This document shows, one piece after another, positions 11,140 through 25,569 of a DNA stretch of 64,000 nt (positions are counted from its first letter, which is position 1; every line of letters begins with the position of its first letter). The position numbers and the translations under genes were made by a program. The stretch comes from Atrina japonica. Its lineage: Eukaryota; Mollusca; Bivalvia; Pterioida; Pinnidae. Location: contig BROG01000082.1 in the NCBI GenBank assembly GCA_030159075.1, positions 1 to 64,000 of the forward strand, read 5' to 3'. The notes beneath the pieces were generated by a model that saw only the letters and a program-made list of their open reading frames with translations, was not told the DNA's origin and searched no databases.

Positions 11140-13249
11140 CGACAATATCCGACAGCGCTCCCCCCTGACAAGGGATGAGAATGCATGAAATATGTGTGTG
11201 ACAATGTCATCAAATTGACAGTTCACCTTGTACATGGAGTTTTAAACTCTTGGTGAGAATTATTTCCTATCTGTGAAATACATCGTATCACTACAGATGT
11301 GTATGATGGCTTGACAATCTGTGGGAAAATGTAAACCATTGGCTTCCAGAAGCCAGATATGCTCACATGAATTTTCCCATTTTTTTAATAGGTTTTTTGC
11401 TTTTGAAATGTATTTTATGCCACACAATTTCTCTATTCCCCTGCAGTGACATTTGGACTCACCCATTTCAAAGAACAGTAAAACTCGGTCAGAATTCAGG
11501 AGATTTAGTATAAAAGTTGACAAATTTCACAGGCAATATCAACTTGTTCATTCCTGAACAATGACAATAGACTGTACTATTTGCTGATGTGGAGGAGTCT
11601 AAATGTGACCACAGGGGGTGATGCATTAACTCTAATGCAGTAAAGTAAAGCTCACTTACAATGAATTTCAATGGACCATCTTTTTCAATTCGTTATAAGG
11701 ACAGTTTGCAATATAGTTATAGCCAAGTGGGTTGAAGGGTTATAACAAAATTTGTTAAGAACAAATATCACTCTTAAATTCATGCGAAACAGCTAGGGAC
11801 TTTCTGGGAAATATAAACAAAACAAACTTTGTTTCTTTTTATTTACAGAATTTATTTAAGAGCCGTCTACTTATGCTTGGCGAAAAAGTGTGAAGAAATT
11901 ACTTCTGTTTTCATTATATTGATCACTGTGTGGTTATAATACTATAAAAAAGTTGGTTGAGGCATCAAGGGACATAGAAATGTGTTTGTTATAGGCAAAA
12001 ATTTGTTAAATAAAATTTGTATTATTATTATTTTTTAACTAAGAATATATAGAGATGCTGTCAGGGAATATTTATTGATTCATTAAGTGCACCAATACGT
12101 ACAAACCGAGTCTGTTATATTCATGTCTTACTGTATATATAGTTGTTAAATAAATAACAAGAGTTTCAGTCAATCATATCTAATTCTGCATTTCAAGGTT
12201 GTTTTTATTTACAAATTTCAATACATCTAAACCTTATGACATTTACCGACATTTTCAATATTGAAGGATCGCAAATAAAAAAATTCTGCAATTAAAAACA
12301 ATAGGTCCAAATTTAAACCAATTTTGACATCCTTCAGAAGTTATATTCCAATTTTTATTTGTTGAAATCTTTATATAAAAGCAAAGTTTTAGCAATTAAA
12401 CAATGATTTTCCACATCTCCCAAAAATAAAATTAAGTTTTAACTATTATTTCCTGAATAATGATCAAATTAAACAAGTTTTTAATTTTTGTTTTCATTTT
12501 CCATATACCGTATATATATATATATATTTTTAACTCTACATGCATTTATGCACTGATTATTGTACAGATAAAACCCAAAATTTCTGATTTCTTTAGCACA
12601 AAATTTGAGGGGGTCTCTTGTTTGTTTGGTTTATCAACATTTACAAAGTAGCAAGAGCAAGACAGAATTAGAATGCCACTAAGAACAAGCACTTATCAAG
12701 ACCCTGGCCACATTCAAAACTTTGTACTCTAAAATACACTGGAACTTGAAAGAGGGCACTTTCCTCTGCAAAGAACTTAGTAAACATCTGGTTTTGATAA
12801 GCCAGGGATTTCCACACCAGGTGCGAAAACACCTGCATTATCATTTTCAAAATTGATATATGAAGATATTTACACTGTGGACATGTGTTGAAGGAAGTAA
12901 ACACACAGACTAGTGACCATTTCACTGTGAAAATCACTGGAAGTAAATCTACTACAAAGGTCGACTGGTGTGTGGTCAAGTGCATATAAGTTGATCACAC
13001 AAAAAAAATACATATAAAAGTACATACAGATACTGGGTACCTCCTATATAGACAAGTAATATAACAGCTTTAGCAATCAACAATTTGACCTGCATATATA
13101 TATACACACACACATACACATAATATATATATATATAAAAATATACACACACATATACATAAATATACACACAGTGTAAACTTGGAAATTTTCACTCACA
13201 TAATTTTTGCCATTTGTCCTAAAACAAGCTAGATAATTACTAATAATAA
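11140..13249. other. no gene seen; diverged inverted-repeat remnants
   Basis: Around 11430-11635, the blocks CAACTTGTTCATTCCTGAAC and GAGTCTAAATGTGACCAC recall blocks at 14090-14170 and 61890-61985. This suggests an old repeat of about 230 bases, distantly like TTAA-family B. There is a short AT run at 12511-12530. The rest is featureless. Confidence 0.4.
13095..13165. repeat. AT/CA microsatellite
   Basis: Alternating TATATA, CACACA and ACATATAC runs. The Tyr/Val open minus frame is an artefact. Confidence 0.9.
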
Positions 13250-13320
13250 TAATGATGGACTCTTCTTTAAATCGATGACTTAGACCAGTCCAAATGTGTC
13301 TTTAGGGGTGAATGTATTAA
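13250..13320. mobile_element. TTAA-family B short element, truncated copy 2
   Basis: Inverted relative to the copy at 6540-6630. Keeps GGACTCTTCT, TTAGACCAGTCCAAATGTGT and TTTAGGGGTGAATGTATTAA but lacks the other terminal repeat. Confidence 0.7.
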
Positions 13321-13415
13321 GAGATATTAGCCCAACTATCATTGGTTAACTAATATTTGCCTGAATTAACTTTAATTTGATTATTAAGGGACATTTGCCT
13401 ATAGCATTTAATCTA

Positions 13416-13930
13416 TTAAAGATATGTAAACTGTCACAATGATTATTTTTGTCCTGTGACATATAGTCGAGAATTTGATAAAATGTGTTCAAATGCAATG
13501 TCAAACACGTAGAACCATGTAAAAGATCTTCTTTTAGGAGTTATTTGTTTTATTAGAATTTAAGTTTTCCTGTACCTTAAAAAATCCAGCTGTATTTCTG
13601 TATGCAATGACCTTTCAGATAAACTCTTTCGCCATATCAAATGCACTTCGTAATTCGTCCAGGGTATCTCGGTCCTTTAAGCGCTCGGGACTATGTTAAA
13701 GTTGGCCGATTTTTGTGTTTTTATATTCACTTTAAAAATACAGGATGTGATTTTTATTGGAAAGTGCATGTATTATGCAAAATATATGCTTTTCAACACT
13801 ATTTCAAATACGTGAGGAGAATCAGATGAATATATGAATAAATATATCAAGTCACTAAAAGAAAATAAAGCCGAGAATGCGATGGGACGAGTTAAAAATG
13901 GGTCAAGATCACCCGATATACCCGGCAGAA
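13416..13930. mobile_element. TTAA-family A element, right part missing
   Basis: Begins TTAAAGATATGTAAACTGTCACAATG with substitutions in the terminal repeat. It follows the family through TTTATTAGAATTTAAGTTTT and AATGCGATGGGACGAGTT to CACCCGATATACCCGGC, then stops. The right third of the family is absent. Confidence 0.7.
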
Positions 13931-14699
13931 AAAAAAATCACTTTAGGGATATTTGCCCATCTATCATTCGTTAACTCACTGACTCTTGTAATCACATTTG
14001 AACAAGATTATGAAGAATGGTAAGGTCCACTGACGGAATTCAGGAGCTTTTTATATAGCAATATTGTTCGGTAATTATATATGCAATAGTAACATGTTCA
14101 TTCCTGATTTATGACCAATGATATTTCATTGATTTGGATGAGCCTAAATGTGAATATAGGGGTGGACAAGTTTAGGGATGTTTGCCTGTATTACCTCCCA
14201 TTTGTTGAAGGATATTTGCCCATATTATATCACAAACTTAAATCAATTCTGAGTTATAAAACACAGAAGATAGCTCTGTTACATTGGGATATATTTTACA
14301 GCGGACTTTAAATGTTTGTGATGGTGTGTATTTGTCAAAATAATCCCACTTCAAACAGATAATCGGCACTCTGGGATAAAAATTCAATAACGCAGAGATA
14401 CAATCATTCAGACCTGTATTCTCGCACTTCACACTGACTTATGGAATATATTTCATCCCACAATGATGTAAAATAAATAAGTATTAAAGTTTTAACTGGG
14501 AATAAATCGTACTAGTAAACAAGCACCTGACACCAGGCAAACCGAAGCTTCCAAAACAAAATGTGAATTTGATGTGTTACCACCCTTTCACCACATAAAT
14601 CATTTTCATAATCTCTTTTTCTACTTCTTAACCAACATTTTAAGTATGAATAGTCCCAAAGTATATTGTAGCTATTGGTCACAGCTGTCAATTTTGTTT

Positions 14700-14950
14700 C
14701 TTTCGTTTATCGGTGTTTTACGCCACACTTAACAATTTACGCCACACTTAACAATTTTCCAGTCATATGGTGGCGACCAGTATTTTGTGGAGAAACCCAG
14801 TTACAGTATACCGGGGAAGGGACCACCAGCCTTCCGCATGAAAACTGGCAAAAACTTTCTCACAAAATCAGCTTAGGTTCCATTGAGGCTCAAACCTGTG
14901 CCGACTAGAAACAGTTTTTATGGTTTAAAGCATACATGTGGTGCTCTTAC
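14700..14950 (-). mobile_element. SINE-1-like copy, diverged
   Basis: Has a duplicated TACGCCACACTTAACAATTT motif at its left end. This is followed by GTCATATGGTGGCGACCAG, a GGACCACCAGCCTTCCGC block and a degraded tRNA-like head near 14890-14950. The duplicated tail segment of about 20 bases is local. Confidence 0.7.
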
Positions 14951-17094
14951 CACCCTGCCATTTATTTTTAACATTGGGACATTTCTTTGAAAATACTTAC
15001 CGCTAATTCTTTCTTTTTAATTACAAACTAGGATTTTGCATAGTTTCTGAGAAAATACAAGCCATTTTTGCATTGGGAATGGATTCTATAACTGGCCATC
15101 AAAAAGGCCAAGGAAAATCCCTTTACATGTATAGTAAATCTCAAGAAAAACCAAAATGTGGCAAACAAAAAACATGGACAAAGTGGTTTATAACCCTTTG
15201 ATAGATCTATAATAATTGCGTTCCTACAAAATTCACCTGCACACAAACAGTTGCTGATGACATCAAGGAGTTTCATAGCCAAGACAAATCCCCCTACCCA
15301 TTGAAAGACAAATCTTACCCTGTGTATGATTTACATGTACCTTTCAGTGGGTACGATGTTTTAGAAACGAAACTCCTTGTTGCCATCCAGAATTTACATT
15401 AAATTTGCACTGAAGCAAGCTAGTGAAGAAATTTTTACTGTCATTTTTTTTTTTTATATATCTGGGGCCTAAGTAATTCCTATTTTAAGTTCTTCATAAA
15501 ATTGATGCATTGAAAAAAACAATACATAATTCATTTCAATGCTCTTTATGTTTCAAATTTCTTCAGAAAAGTCAAATCTATTCAGCAACTCAAAAGTACA
15601 AAACGAATCTATACAATGACAATTTTAAATATATTTAAAAAAAGAAAAATGTATAATATGTCCAACTCTCACCATTTTTTTTTTCTTTGGGACATAAGAC
15701 ATTTCACATACAGAACATTTTTTATCATACAATTTAAACACTTTTTATACCTTTTTAAACTAATACAAATGTTAGATATTGAAAGAATTTTGACAAGCAT
15801 TTGGAGTCCCATTATTCCCAGTGTTCTATATGTCATTTGTATCACAACGGGAGCATGGAGCTCAACTTCGATAGAGAATGTTATTGTACACAATAAATAC
15901 ACGTCGAAATAATTTAAATGTGAAATCGTGTAAAATATTATTGAATGAAGAAAACGGATGAATGATAAGAAAAAAATCTTTGTCAAACAGCTACACTGTA
16001 TAAGTGTGGTTTTTTTTTATTTTATTATTTTTTTTTTTGTTAACTGGATGTCATTATTATGTTTTGTATTTAATCTAAGAATCAAAAATATTGTCAAGTG
16101 TATATAACAATGACGAGATTACTAAATACTTGAAAAAAAGACCAACACTGCAAATGTTTATTTAAAAAGTCATCTGAACAACTTTATTATTCATATCTCC
16201 AAAGTTGAGAGCGACTCACGGGGACTCAGAGATAACAGCCAGTGTGTTAAATGGTCATTTGGTCAATAACTTGTCAACACAAAAGGCTCGGAAATTGTTG
16301 TGATTAACGACCGCGTTACAGCTTCTATCCATGACAGGTACGAGTGCATGTCGACAAATATTGACTAATTTTGAACCCTTGCATCAAAGACCAATTGGAG
16401 AGGACCAAGCCGAAATTTAAACAAGCTGTATAGACACTGAGCGGATTTAACAAGTCAAGACTCTGATAGTGTATATATTTGTATTTAAAAAGACAGAACT
16501 GAAATGTTTTTCTTTGCCTTCAATGTTTATCTTTATATTGGTAACTTCATGTAACATTTTTATGAAATGATAAATAAAACTTCCTGTAATTAGTCTATCT
16601 TACCCCAAGCAGCTTGAATAATCTACTATAAGGACAGTCTGAAATCTCTGTAATCTAATTAGGTTTTGAACCTTTCGTAAGTATGTTTAAACAAAATATC
16701 AGCAGTACTTACATGTATAACGAGCACAAAGTTTTTCAAAAAGCTTGGATATAAAACATTTTCTAGCATCTATTTTGATCTACAGAATTATGTTCAATGC
16801 CACGATACCCACCTCAGCAAAACAATTTGCTTGTCTTTTATGAAAGATTCAATAATTTGAGTTACGTAGTGGTGAAATCCTGGTTATTACTGAGGACACC
16901 TCTCAACATAATGCAGTTGCTGTGAGGCTACAGATAAACTATTACTTATGATTTTTCAGGTCCACATCACCTTGTCAACCAGATGGAAAAGATTTTCGAT
17001 CGTATGTAAAAAAAAAAAGGGGGGGAGGGAGGAGTGCTTTTAGGGACATGGGTGCTTAATGGGTCAAATACGGTAAACTTCATTTTAAAATACT
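14951..17094. other. no gene seen
   Basis: Apart from the repeat at 15015-15190 this is AT-rich. The overlapping frames at 15616-15986 on both strands show no recognisable protein. Confidence 0.5.
15015..15190. repeat. interspersed repeat shared with 27135-27480
   Basis: GAAAATACAAGCCATTTTTG, TTGGGAATGGATTC and TATAACTGGCCAT recur as GAAAATACAAAACATTTCTG, TTGGGAATGGGTCC and TGTAACAGGACAT near 27303-27355. Confidence 0.45.
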
Positions 17095-17310
17095 CCAGGG
17101 AGCTTTTATGACCTATGGACAGAGGTTTGCAGAGCTTCTCACCTCCAGTCAGTGAGGTTTTGAGCCCCATTGGAACCACGGCTGATTGTAAGAACGTTTG
17201 TGGGTGAACTTGTGAAGCCCAGAGAGTGGTCTTTCCCCAGGTACACTGTAGCTGGTTTTTCATTAAAAATCTGCCATCACTGTATAACTGGTAAACTGTT
17301 GAGCATGGCA
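17095..17310 (+). mobile_element. SINE-1-like copy, diverged, plus orientation
   Basis: Reads head to tail on the plus strand: a tRNA-like remnant with CTCACCTCCAGTCAGTGAGG and GAACCACGG, then GTGGTCTTTCCCCAGGTACA and CTGCCATCACTGTATAACTG. An open minus-strand frame across it (16967-17317) is a shadow, not a gene. Confidence 0.65.
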
Positions 17311-20132
17311 AAACCAAAATGATCTATAATCTAACACTGATTGCAATACAAAATTATCGACAGATTTTAAAAGTCTTTGCTTTATCATTTTCTTCATAAA
17401 TCCTATAATTTACATGATTTTCCAAATGTGTCTTCTCAATAGCATGCATATTTGAAAGTGATTAAGATATGTTTTTACCTTTCAGAAATTAGTGGAATCT
17501 GTTAAAAGGACAAAGTGTAAGGGGAATAACTCTTAGAATTACTAAAGTTTGATTGGCAACTGCCTCAGACTCTTTTCCAGAATAGTCAATGAGTGATTAT
17601 TCAAACCGACTTTAAAATAATATAGTAGGCTCTACAACAACAAAAAAACCCAGGTGAACAATGATGATGCATCTTAGGTTTCTAGCAAATATGACCAAAA
17701 ATTATATCACTAGAAACTAAATTTTGGAAATCTGCTTTCTTTTAGCATCCACAAAATCTATTACATGTTGAAGAAGTATCAGTTTTGTCTCAATCATATT
17801 GCTCAAGTTATCCCTTTCAACCCTTAAGACCATAATAGGCTAGTCCAAGACAAAGAAAAAAGCATACTTTTATGATACTCGGGGGGCATGAGAGGTTGAC
17901 ACACTGAAAAAGCAACATTGTACTTCTCAGAGAAATTTCTCATTGAATGTGTAAACATCCATAAATAACCCAAGTGTTTATTTTGCAGAGACAATCATCT
18001 CTTAATTAGCAGCCACTTCACCTCTCAGCACTGCTGTATTAATTCCCACTTAATTTGTTTATTCATCATGTTCAATTGTCATGAATGAGTCCCATCATGA
18101 CTTATTTTGGGAGGATAACATACAGATATAGTATCATTCGATCTCCAGTGTAAATGATCTCCAGGTCAAACATTAGTAAAACCTTATCGTGTGTGTATTC
18201 AAATGTTTGTTGAAGCACAGGCAATATGTGAGAAAACTCAGTCATCATTATTCAAATATGAAATCTTTTTTTTTACATGAATATGAACCAAATACAATTA
18301 ATTATGTCCGATTCTGTCTTTTAATGTGTTCTTCCTTGACACACAGTTGTCTATATTACCGAAAGTTAATTTGTGATTATAGAGTCAAACTAACAGGTAC
18401 AGTTAGTTACAATACCCTTTCATTTGTTTCACCAGGAGATATCTTTTCTATGCAAGACAAGGGACTGCATAAAAATCTGTTTACAGCTCACATTTCTTAA
18501 AGTGTATATATAACCTGGTATGACAAAAAAAAAATTAAAAAAAAATTACTAAATCTCTTGATGTACTCAATAGGAAATATCTTTTTTCTCCAATTTTGGC
18601 TTTAAAAAATTCCCAGTCTGATGAAGCTAAAATTTTGACATGTGAAGTATGAATGTCTGCTTTTATCAAAATGAAAGTAGTGAAAACGTAGCCTTAACAT
18701 ACCTGCCAAGTGACCTGTTTTCTCTGTGTTAGACCCGGAATTTTAGGCCATTACCCACAATTCCAAAGTCTTTCGGATGGGTCCCTGATTTTGTTAAGCT
18801 CACCCAGAAACCACTCAATTTTATGTCAGCAAATATACTCTCTAAAGTTACATCAGGATTGTCAAATAAACCGTATATATATAAGGCATGCTTCCACCAG
18901 GACGTATATTTCCAATTTATTTTGTTCTAGTGTGTCCATTCTTATTTCTCATGTTCTGATGTAATTCCCCAAAAATGAAACTGAATTCATTTATATGTAG
19001 TCAAACAGGTTAATCTTTACTTCACTTCCTGTACATCGTTTTGCTTGCAGCTTATGTACTTCCGGTAATAGTAAATTATAAAACAGATACCAAACTCGAC
19101 TAGCATTTGTATTATGGAAACTGTAGAAATTTTTGTAGTAGTGCCAATCATATAAAATGACTAATTTACATAAACATGATAAAGGTGTATGTCAGTAATA
19201 CTTATGATCAAATACTTATTTGAAATGGATAAAAAAGATCATTTTCAAGTAAATGCAAATTTGATGCAAAGTGACTTAGGTTTTGCATCCAGATTTCTAG
19301 ACACATGTAATTGCATTACAATTGATATATTGTTTAGATAAATTTTCCATTTGATTTCAACTGTAGTTTACAGTAAAACAATTTCAAATTTAATTCTTTA
19401 GTCTTCAATCTATATGTAATTAATGTAATTAATATACTATGTTTTCTGACTGTCTACATTGTAAGATGTTTTTTTATATTTCCCAAAACAGCCCAAAATA
19501 CCGCTTTATTTTGTTCAATTGAACGGCCCTGGCCCCATTTCCAAAATACTACAAAAAACTCTGCAATTTGGTCAGTCAGTTTAAATTTTCTCTTATAAGG
19601 TACTTGTTTACATTTAAATAAATATAACATTGAATTTAATTGAAAAAAGTAGGCCAAACTGCTAAAAAAAAACATTTGGGTTAAAACTTTGAAGGTCAGT
19701 CAATTGGGGCAAATTATACAGAGATTTTTTATCTCAATCTGTCACCCAAACGGCATCCATATTGACAATAAATGCACTTTGACAAGTGTTCATTCGTTAT
19801 ATTTTCATATCATAATTTTCAAATTGAAAAACAAAATAATGAAATTATATATCCCGCCTTCTACATGATATGGTCAAGGAAGTGCAAGGTAGAACAATAA
19901 AGTATAAAGTTTTTATGAAGGAAATATGAAATATCTTGTTGTGACGTCATTATATGACATTAATTCTGTGTCCTATGACAAATTCACTAGCCCCAAAGTG
20001 ATACAGTGAATTACCAAATCTGCACTTTTTTACAGAATTGGTACCAGAGAAACTGAATCAGCAATATTAGTAAGTAGGTCTAAATTTTACAATGTTTGGT
20101 GTGGATTAAACGTGATTAAGTAAATCTGGTGT
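17311..20132. other. no gene seen; one repeat block
   Basis: CTGCTTTTATCAAAATGAAA near 18657 recurs near 52480, marking an interspersed repeat of about 120 bases. Otherwise no exon or RNA gene is supported. Confidence 0.5.
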
Positions 20133-20225
20133 TTAACTCATCAATCCCTGGAAAACAATAGACTCTTTTCTGTTAATGAATGACTTGGACCAATACAAAT
20201 GTATCTTTAGGGGTAAATGGGTTAA
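20133..20225. mobile_element. TTAA-family B short element, copy 3
   Basis: Bounded by TTAACTCATCAATCCCTGGA on the left and TTTAGGGGTAAATGGGTTAA on the right. It is inverted relative to copy 1 and both terminal repeats are intact. Confidence 0.8.
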
Positions 20226-20399
20226 TGTACCCTACACTTTTATTAATCACTGCTCAGTCAACAGATTTTCTTGTCAACCAGGCTAGTTGAAGCAAGACCT
20301 TGACTAGTCCATTGGAAAAGTTACAAATCTCGCACTGTCAGACTAACACTATTTTGGAACTCTTCATGATCAGCCTCAGATGTATCCTTTTAAATACAA

Positions 20400-20985
20400 T
20401 AAGAGTTGTCAGAGGACAACAAAGCTTGCCAAAATGGGTGTAAATTTTCCAAATAGATATCTGACCCACAGCTGTCAGGTTTTAAGGTCAAAGGACTGGT
20501 AAAATTTCTATTCTTTCAGCTCAGGTTAAAAATTTTGAGAAGTAGGTCAAAGTCCAAGGTCACGTTCATTAGGTCAAAAGTCAAGGTACCAAATGAAGGC
20601 TCTGGTCATAACAAATATTTATGTGAAATATCAAAGCCCTATCCATCATGGTAAAAAAATATGTAGCCAAGGTTTAAGTTTATGAAAAGTATGTCAAAGT
20701 CCAAAGTCAAGGTCACTAGGTCAAATAGGGAATCTATGTGAAATACCTAAGCCCTATCCCTCATGGTTGAAAAGGTATAGCACTGTTTAAGTCTTTGAAA
20801 AGTTTATCAAAGTCCAAGGTCACAAATATAAGCTCTGGTCATAAGAATTTTATATGTGAAAGATCAAAGCCTAGCCCCTTGCAGTTTAAAGATATAGGCC
20901 ACGTTAAAATTTTGCCTACAGACCCCGACGCCACCCAGGGTATGACATTAGCTCTCCAGACTTTCTCCCTGGCGAGCTAAAAACT
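20400..20985 (+). repeat. interspersed repeat G, uninterrupted copy
   Basis: Composed of internally repetitive GGTCAAAGTCCAAGGTCA-like blocks and CTCTGGTCATAA blocks, ending in CCCTGGCGAGCTAAAAA. It matches 55585-56400. The frame across part of it is not a gene. Confidence 0.7.
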
Positions 20986-21539
20986 GACAATGTAGAGGTT
21001 TTAAAAGGCTACCTAAAACCAAATTTCCCCAGCTTCTGCCCCATTTGTTAAACTAATGAAGATGAGAGAAATTGAATTAGTTTTCACACTAAAATTTTAC
21101 AACAGTCAGCAACGCTTGTGTATTAAAGAGGTCAACAACCCAGAGAACTCTTGTCAAAATGTGATCAATCAGGCATGTCCAGTAGATTGTGATACAAATT
21201 TCATTCTTATTTTGTATGTTTTATAGTGCGCACTAAAAATTTTACGAGTGCAACAATAAAATGACTTTATATACACCTTTACATTTATACAGCCACCGAA
21301 CCATTGTAAGAACTCGGGATATGGGGGTCGACTGCCATGTAAATAAATTTCATAGCTTTTTATATTAGATACAACGTATGCTATCAAATATAATTAAAGG
21401 ATAATGATTCATGAAAGACTGGTGAAGTATCCAAGTCAATAATCTCAAACACAAAAGAAAATGATAGAAAGAAAAAGCCCCAGAATTCAACTGCAACTAA
21501 GCTGTGATCCCTGGTGGAGCTTGTCTTAGTGACTACATA

Positions 21540-24500
21540 ACAGACGAGAAACAGGCATCATGACAGTAGAGAGATGGGGCATGACAATAAAGAGATAGGC
21601 ATTGCATGACAGAGAGTCGGAAATGACAGTAGAGAGACAGGCATTACATGACATACAGGCTTTACATGACATCACTGGTGCAGGTATAACATAACAGTAG
21701 AGAAACAGGCATCATGATAGTATAGAGAGACAATCACATGACAGTAGAGAGACAGGCATTACATGACAGTAGACAGTCACATGACAGTAGAGAGAGACAA
21801 TCCCATGACAGTAGAGAGACGGGCATTACATGGCTGTAGAGAGACAACCACATGACAGTAGAGAGACATTACATGACAGTAGAGAGACAATCACATGATA
21901 GAGAGACAGGCAATACATGACAGACAGGCTTTACATGACATCACTGGTGCAGGTATAACATAACAATAGTGAAACAGGCATCATGACAGTGGAGAAACAG
22001 ACATTACATGACAGTAGACAATCCCATGACAGTAAAGAGACAATCACATGATAGTAGAGAGACAATCACATGACAGAAGAGAGACAGAGAGTAGAGAGAC
22101 AATCACATGATAGGGAGAAAGACATTACATGACAGTAGAGAGACAATCACACGGCAGTAGAGAGACAGACAGTAGAGAGACATAGTAGAGAGACAATCAC
22201 ATGATAGAGACAGACAGTAGAGAGACATCACATGATAGAGAGTCAGACAGTAGAGAGACAATCACATGATAGAGACAGACAGTAGAGACAATCACATGAT
22301 AGTGAGTCAGACAGAGAGACAATCACATGATAGAGACACAGAAAATAGAGAGACAATCACATGATAGAGAGACAGACAGTAGAGAGACAATCACATGATA
22401 GAGACAGACATAGAGAGACAATCACATAGAGTCAGACAGTAGAGAGACAATCATATGATAGAGAGACAGACAGTAGAGAGACAATTACATGATAGAGAGA
22501 CAGACAGTAGAGAGACAGACAGTAGAGAGACAATCACATGATAGTGAGACAGACAGTAGAGAGAAAATCAAAAGAGAGACAATCACATGATAGAGAGACA
22601 GACAGTAGAGAGACAATTACATGATAGAGAGACAGACAGTAGAGAGACAGACAGTAGAGAGACAATCACATGATAGTGAGACAGACAGTAGAAAGACAAT
22701 CACATGATAGAGACAGACAGTAGAGAGAAAGACAGTAGAGAGACAATCACATGATAGTGAGACAGACAGTAGAGAGACAGACAGTAGAGAGACAATCACA
22801 TGATAGAGAGACAGACAGTAGAGAGACAATCACAGGATAGAGAGACAGACAATAGAGAGACAATCACATGAGAGTCAGACAATAGAGAGATAATCACATG
22901 ATAGTGAGACAGACAGTAGAGAGACAATCACATGATAGAGACAGACAGTAGAGAGACAGACAGTAGAGAGAAAGACAGTAGAGAGACAATCACATGATAG
23001 AGAGACAGACAGTAGAGAGACAATCAAATGATAGAGAGACAGACAGTAGAAAGACAATCACATGATAGAGTCAGACAGTAGAGAGACAGACAGTAGAGAG
23101 ACAATCACATGATAGAGAGACAGACAGTAGAGAGACAATCACATGATGGAGAGACAGACAGTAGAGAGACAATCACATGATACAGAGACAGACAGTAGAG
23201 AGACAATCACATGATAGAGAGACAGACAGTAGAGAGACAAATACATGATATAGACAGACAGTAAAGAGACAATCACATGATAGAGACAGACAGTAGAGAG
23301 ACAATCACATGATAGTGAGACAGACAGTAGAGAGACAATCACATGATAGAGAGACAGACAGTAGAGAGACAATCACAGGATAGAGAGACAGACAATAGAG
23401 AGACAATCACATGAGAGAGTCAGATAGTAGAGAGACAATCACATGATAAAGAGACAGACAGTAGAGAGACAGACAGTAGAGAGACAATCACATGATAGAG
23501 AGACAGACAGTAGAGAGACAATCACATGATAGTGAGATAGACAGTAGAGAGACAATCACATGATAGAGACAGACAGTAGAGAGACAGACAGTAGAGAGAC
23601 AATCACATGATAGAGAGACAGACAGTAGAGAGACAATCACATGATAGAGAGACAGACAGTAGAGAGACAATCACATGATAGTGAGACAGACAGTAGAGAG
23701 ACAATCACATGATAGAAACAGACAGTAGAGAGACAGACAGTAGAGAGACAATCACATGATAGAGAGACAGACAGTATAGAGACAATCACATGATGGAGAG
23801 ACAGACAGTAGAGAGACAATCACATGATAGAGAGACAGACAGTAGAGAGACAATCACATGATAGTGAGACAGACAGTAGAGAGACAATCACATGATAGAG
23901 ACAGACAGTAGAGAGACAATCACATGATAGAGAGACAGACAGTAGAGAGATAATCAAATGATAGAGAGTCAGACAGTAGAGAGACAATCACATGATAGAG
24001 ACAGACAGTAGAGAGACAATCACATGATAGAGAGACAGACAGTAGAGAGACAATCACATGATGGAGTCAGACAGTAGAGAGACAATCACATGATAGAGAC
24101 AGACAGTAGAGAGACAATCACATGATAGTGAGACAGACAGTAGAGAGACAATCACATGATAGAGAGACAGACAGTAGAGACAGACAGTAGAGAGACAGAC
24201 AGTAGAGAGACAATCACATGATAGAGAGACAGACAGTAGAGAGACAATCACAGGATAGAGAGACAGACAATAGAGAGACAATCACATGAGAGTCAGACAA
24301 TAGAGAGATAATCACATGATAGTGAGACAGACAGTAGAGAGACAATCATATGATAGAGAGACAGACAGTAGAGAGACAGACAGTAGAGAGAAAGACAGTA
24401 GAGAGACAATCACATGATAGAGAGACAATCACATGATAGAGAGACAGACAGTAGAAAGACAATCACATGATAGAGTCAGACAGTAGAGAGACAATCACAT

Positions 24501-25569
24501 GATAGAGACAGACAGTAGAGAGACAGAAAGTAGAGAGACAATCACATGATAGAGAGACAGACAGTATAGAGACAATCACATGATGAAGAGACAGACAGTA
24601 GAGAGACAATCACATGATAGAGAGACAGACAGTAGAGAGACAATCACATGATAGAGAGACAGACAGTAGAGAGACAATCACATGATATAGACAGACAGTA
24701 AAGAGACAATCACATGATAGAGACAGACAGTAGAGAGACAGACAGTAGAGAGACAATCACATGATAGTGAGACAGACAGTAGAGAGACAATCACATGATA
24801 GAGAGACAGACAGTAGAGAGACAATCACAGGATAGAGACAGACAATAGAGAGACAATCACATGAGAGAGTCAGACAGTAGAGAGACAATCACATGATAAA
24901 GAGACAGACAGTAGAGAGACAATCACATGATAGTGAGACAGACAGTAGAGAGACAACCACATGATAGAGACAGACAGTAGAGAGACAGACAGTAGAGAGA
25001 CAATCACATGATAGAGAGACAGACAGTAGAGAGACAATCACATGATAGAGAGACAGACAGTAGAGAGACAATGACATGATAGTGAGACAGACAGTAGAGA
25101 GACAATCACATGATAGATACAGACAGTAGAGAGACAGACAGTAGAGAGACAATCACATGATAGAGAGACAGACAGTATAGAGACAATCACATGATGGAGA
25201 GACAGACAGTATAGAGACAATCACATGATGGAGAGACAGACAGTAGAGAGACAATCACATGATGGAGAGACAGACAATAGAGAGACAATCACATGATAGA
25301 GAGACAGACAGTAGAGAGACAATCACATGATAGAGAGTCAGACAGTAGAGAGACAATCACATGATAGAGACAGACAGTAGAGAGACAATCACATGATAGT
25401 GAGACAGACAGTAGAGAGACAATCACATGATAGAGACAGACAGTAGAGAGACAGACAGTAGAGAGACAATCACATGATAGAGAGACAGACAGTAGAGAGA
25501 CAATCACATGATAGTGAGACAGACAGTAGAGAGACAATCACATAATAAAGAGACAGACAGTAGAAAGAC
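21540..25569. repeat. 4-kb minisatellite, 34-base unit
   Basis: About 115 tandem units based on GACAGACAGTAGAGAGACA followed by ATCACATGATAGAGA. The left 600 bases (21540-22130) use longer, more variable units with GGCATTACATGACAG. To the right, units gain or lose small blocks such as an extra GACAGACAGTAGAGA. Many minus-strand open frames (SLYCLSLYHVIVSLLS type) are translations of the repeat and are not genes. Confidence 0.95.

Noticed and set aside
15003..15029. Minus-strand segment FVIKKKELA with a strong GTAAGT donor as a possible tail exon
   Set aside because: The acceptor has no pyrimidine tract, and the better upstream acceptor leads to stops in all three phases. The distance from exon 8 would be about 30 kb.
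22617..25537. Chain of minus-strand open frames with repeated SLLSVSLSCDCLSTVCLS-type peptides
   Set aside because: They are translations of the 34-base minisatellite. Three units make 34 codons with no stop in any register. There is no promoter, splice or conservation evidence.
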